64,000 bases of DNA, taken from positions 102,106 to 166,105 of the forward strand of contig UQNO01000001.1 in the NCBI GenBank assembly GCA_900542475.1. Direction: 5' to 3'. The notes under the pieces are model-generated. The model was given only the letters and a program-made list of their open reading frames with translations. It was not told the DNA's origin and did no database searches. Below are positions 61,600-64,000 of this stretch, piece after piece (position 1 is the stretch's first letter; every line of letters starts with the position of its first letter). Origin of the DNA: an uncultured Bacteroidota bacterium. Its GTDB lineage: Bacteria > Bacteroidota > Bacteroidia > Bacteroidales > F082. A program made the translations under genes and the position numbers.

Positions 61600-63036
61600 T
61601 TATTTTATCGCATGTTTATAACCCTTTATTTTGTTCCAGTCACCGCGAGTGAAATCCGGAACTTTTACCGGCATTCCGTGATTTTCTATCGAGGCGGCCG
61701 AGAGTTCGCCGATACAAGACCATTCAGCCGCGTCGTAAACATCTTCATCCAAAGGCAAGCCGTTCCGCAAGCAGTAAATCAAGCGGTAATCCATGATAAA
61801 GTCCATGCCGCCGTGACCACCGACCTGTTTCGCCAATTCCTCGATATCCTTTGCAATAGGATGGAGGTACTCGGTCATAATTTTATCTTTAACGTCTTTT
61901 GGTACAAAATCATGTACGTTGAGATGCTGACCTTCGGCAAGAAAACCTTCCGGCAGATTTTTCTCCATCAAAGTAAAACCCTCGACAGGATATTTGTTTG
62001 CAAATCCCTCGGTGCCGGTGAGTTGATAAAGTCTGTTGTACGGTCTGTAGGTGTAAACGTTGTGTTCAATCAAGATGGTTTTGCCGTTGTGAGTCTCAAT
62101 CATGGTGGTTGTCATGTCGCCGTTGGCAAAATCATCGACACCCATCATCTCCTTGGCGATTTTTTTGCCGTTGTATGATTGCGTACTCATCGAGACGAGA
62201 TAGTCCATTTTGTCGCCGCGGTGAATGTCGAGAACCTGGCAAATTGGTCCGAGTCCGTGGGTGGCGTACACATCGCCGGAGTGTTTTTGGTTGTAGTCGA
62301 GACGCCAATTACCTTGATATTCGTGCCAATAGGGTTCCAGATTATGAATGTAGGCGCCTTCTCCGTGAATCACCTCGCCGAACAAGCCTTGTTTTGCCAT
62401 GTTGAGCGCAGTCATCTCGAAGAAGTCGTAGGTGCAATTCTCAAGCATCATACAGTGTTTGCGAGTCTGTTCCGAGACATCGACCAACTTCCAGCAATCT
62501 TCGACTGAAGTGGCGGCGGGGACTTCCACAGCCACATGCTTGCCGTGTCGCATGGCGCAAACTGCCATCGGGACGTGTGTCTGCCAATTAGTGGCGATGT
62601 AAACAAGGTCGATGTCGTTGCGTTCACAGAGCTGTTGATAGGCCGTTTCGCCAACATATTCCGCGGCTCTTGGCAGGCCTTTTGCTTCCAAAATCTCTTT
62701 CTGAACCTTCTCCACTTTCTCGGGAAGGAGGTCGCATAAAGCCACAATCTCAACATTGTCGATGAAAGTCATGCGATAAACAGCATCAGCGCCTCGCATT
62801 CCGAGACCTATGAATCCTATGCGGACGGTGTCAATGGGCTCGGCGGCGAATCCCAGCATACTCGTCTGACCATCAACACGCAGGGGGGTGTCGAAAACTA
62901 TCACATTATCTTTAATATGGTAGTTTTTCCCATTTTCGCTGTCGCATTTGCAACCGCTAATTGAGAACAAAATCAGCGCCATGACGCAAATCGACACTAT
63001 ACGTGTTGTCATTTTTATAGATGGAATCTTTTTCAT
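61600..63036 (-). CDS. Glycoside hydrolase family 109 lipoprotein (alpha-N-acetylgalactosaminidase type)
   Basis: GH109 enzymes use NAD+ to hydrolyse terminal alpha-GalNAc. The 478-residue protein has a lipoprotein signal with Cys29 (LFSISGC) and an NAD-binding Rossmann motif VRIGFIGLGMRGADAV. The active-site region is GNWRLDYNQKHSGDVYATHG. The closing motif GGHGGMDFIMDYRLIYCLRN, then LPLDEDVYDAAEW, is diagnostic for the family. It is probably exported to the periplasm or outer membrane. A start at Met9 is an alternative. It is divergent from the kinase-like gene at 63120. Confidence 0.92.
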   Translation of the reverse strand: MKKIPSIKMTTRIVSICVMALILFSISGCKCDSENGKNYHIKDNVIVFDTPLRVDGQTSMLGFAAEPIDTVRIGFIGLGMRGADAVYRMTFIDNVEIVALCDLLPEKVEKVQKEILEAKGLPRAAEYVGETAYQQLCERNDIDLVYIATNWQTHVPMAVCAMRHGKHVAVEVPAATSVEDCWKLVDVSEQTRKHCMMLENCTYDFFEMTALNMAKQGLFGEVIHGEGAYIHNLEPYWHEYQGNWRLDYNQKHSGDVYATHGLGPICQVLDIHRGDKMDYLVSMSTQSYNGKKIAKEMMGVDDFANGDMTTTMIETHNGKTILIEHNVYTYRPYNRLYQLTGTEGFANKYPVEGFTLMEKNLPEGFLAEGQHLNVHDFVPKDVKDKIMTEYLHPIAKDIEELAKQVGGHGGMDFIMDYRLIYCLRNGLPLDEDVYDAAEWSCIGELSAASIENHGMPVKVPDFTRGDWNKIKGYKHAIK

Positions 63037-63119
63037 AATTAAAAATTATTTCAGTCTGTAAAATTACAAAAAAAAGTCATGCGAAACAAATTTATTTTTA
63101 ATTTTACAAAAATTTTTTT

Positions 63120-64000
63120 ATGGAAAATCTGAAAAATATTGTCTCAAGATTCAAAATCTCCGGTAAGGTTGACGAAGTTCGGCCGATGGGAGAGGGGCTG
63201 ATTAACGATACATTCAAAGTGTTTGTCGAGGGTTCTGACAAGCCTATGTACGTGCTGCAGCGCATTAACAACGCCATATTCCAAGATGTCGACATGCTGA
63301 TGGATAATATTTATAAGGTGACTAATCATCTTCGAAAGAAAAACAAAGCGACTCTTCATTTTTTGCGAGCAAAATATGACAAACTTTATCATTTTGATGG
63401 CAAAAACTTTTGGCGTGTGATGGATTTTATCCAAGATTCGATTACATATCAAGCAGTTACGCCCGAGTATTCCTATATAGCCGGTAAATCGTTCGGCGAG
63501 TTCGAGTCGCTTTTGGCAGATTTAAACGAGCCTCTTGGCGAAACAATACCTGATTTCCATAACATTGAATTTCGTTTAAAACAGCTGCGTGAAGCCGTGG
63601 CTGAAGACAGGGCGGGACGTGTTGCGGAAGTTCAGTACTATCTTGACGAGATTTTCAAACGAGAAGAGGAAATGACCGTTGGCGAGCGTCTGTATCGTGA
63701 AGGAAAACTGCCTAAGCGCATCTGTCATTGTGATACCAAAGTAAACAACATGCTGTTTGACAAAGAAGGCAATATACTGTGTATCATTGATTTGGATACA
63801 GTGATGCCGAATTTCATCTTTTCCGATTATGGCGATTTTCTGCGCACTGCCGCAAATACAGGCACTGAAGACGAACAGAATCTCGACAACATCGACTTCA
63901 ATATGGATATTTTCAACGCATTCACAAAAGGCTATATTGAAGGCACGGAAGATTTTCTCCTTCCTATCGAAAAAGAAAATCTTCCGTATGCAGTGCTTTT
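63120..64000 (+). CDS. N-acetylhexosamine kinase-like phosphotransferase (partial, runs off the window)
   Basis: The 293 residues seen belong to the APH/choline-kinase fold. The opening resembles N-acetylhexosamine 1-kinase (NahK) relatives of Bacteroidetes (EVRPMGEGLINDTFKVFVEG, then YVLQRINNAIFQDVDMLM). The Brenner-type motif HCDTKVNNMLFD contains His203, Asp205 and Asn210, and the metal-binding IDLDTVMPNF follows. The C-terminus is outside the window. NahK forms GlcNAc/GalNAc-1-phosphate; with GH109 next door, phosphorylation of released GalNAc is a reasonable inference. Relatives have been annotated wrongly as mucin desulfatase. Confidence 0.8.
   Translation, partial: MENLKNIVSRFKISGKVDEVRPMGEGLINDTFKVFVEGSDKPMYVLQRINNAIFQDVDMLMDNIYKVTNHLRKKNKATLHFLRAKYDKLYHFDGKNFWRVMDFIQDSITYQAVTPEYSYIAGKSFGEFESLLADLNEPLGETIPDFHNIEFRLKQLREAVAEDRAGRVAEVQYYLDEIFKREEEMTVGERLYREGKLPKRICHCDTKVNNMLFDKEGNILCIIDLDTVMPNFIFSDYGDFLRTAANTGTEDEQNLDNIDFNMDIFNAFTKGYIEGTEDFLLPIEKENLPYAVL

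Noticed and set aside
1..64000. Depletion of CCWGG sites as a sign of long-term restriction pressure
   Set aside because: CCAGG and CCTGG were met often while reading, for example near 1040, 21804 and 25158, so no clear avoidance is visible; counts were not computed.

Overview
The window looks like a chromosomal segment from an anaerobic, host- or digester-associated member of the Bacteroidales. Four things point there. Many genes are preceded by the Bacteroidetes -7 element TAnnTTTG. The primary sigma factor is short and lacks region 1.1. A type IX secretion system (T9SS) gene, porQ, sits alongside two proteins that end in T9SS sorting domains. The remaining content (long NusB, DUF1573, GH109, NamZ, Mpl) is also typical of the order. 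No phage, CRISPR array or complete insertion sequence was seen. Species cannot be set from this sequence alone.

Layout. 1-11.2 kb: HtrA-type protease, RpoD, YidC, shikimate kinase, RlmD (minus), Nnr, a broken membrane-protein gene and ParE (minus). 11.4-21.1 kb: EamA transporter, flippase (minus), a glycosyltransferase fused to a degenerate phosphoglycosyltransferase, NusB, a 54-bp minisatellite, PorQ, RecF, DciA-like protein, EF-P and LpxD. 21.1-29.3 kb: GH20 hexosaminidase, GAPDH (minus), then a C_GCAxxG_C_C protein followed 2 bp later by a 1380-residue PPDK-like dikinase. The dikinase has no PEP-binding barrel but carries about 880 residues of unassigned N-terminal sequence. 29.5-44.6 kb: tRNA-Met(CAU) (minus), DUF1573 protein, aminotransferase, NamZ (minus), FtsX/LolE-type permease, XerD (minus), two Omp28-like thioredoxin-fold proteins with T9SS tails, Mpl, an amidohydrolase lipoprotein and a BtuFCD-like uptake system. 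44.6-49.7 kb: small membrane protein, MutL, rhomboid protease and UvrB, tightly packed. 49.7-60.4 kb: GltS-type symporter, then a lysine-to-butyrate fermentation block (KamE, AtoA, Crt, Hbd, Bcd, EtfB, EtfA), interrupted between crt and hbd by an EcoRII-like restriction-modification pair. 60.4-64 kb: transposase remnant, reverse rubrerythrin, GH109 lipoprotein (minus) and a divergent, truncated N-acetylhexosamine-kinase-like gene.

How the genes fit together. KamE is the B12/PLP subunit of lysine 5,6-aminomutase; its cobalt-ligand His133 and PLP-Lys144 are both present. AtoA, Crt, Hbd and Bcd-EtfAB are the later steps from acetoacetate/crotonyl-CoA to butyryl-CoA. The partners KamD and AtoD are not in the window. 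The BtuFCD-like transporter could supply B12, but its substrate is not proven. GH20, GH109 and the kinase-like protein suggest use of host or mucin amino sugars. NamZ and Mpl suggest peptidoglycan recycling.

Most notable for follow-up: the PEP-domain-less dikinase; the restriction system inside a metabolic cluster; the glycosyltransferase/degenerate phosphoglycosyltransferase fusion; a 17-bp perfectly palindromic divergent promoter; the 54-bp minisatellite; and a family of intergenic palindromic repeats containing GTCATTTCG...CGAAATGAC. All functional calls come from reading motifs and family memory; no database search was run.
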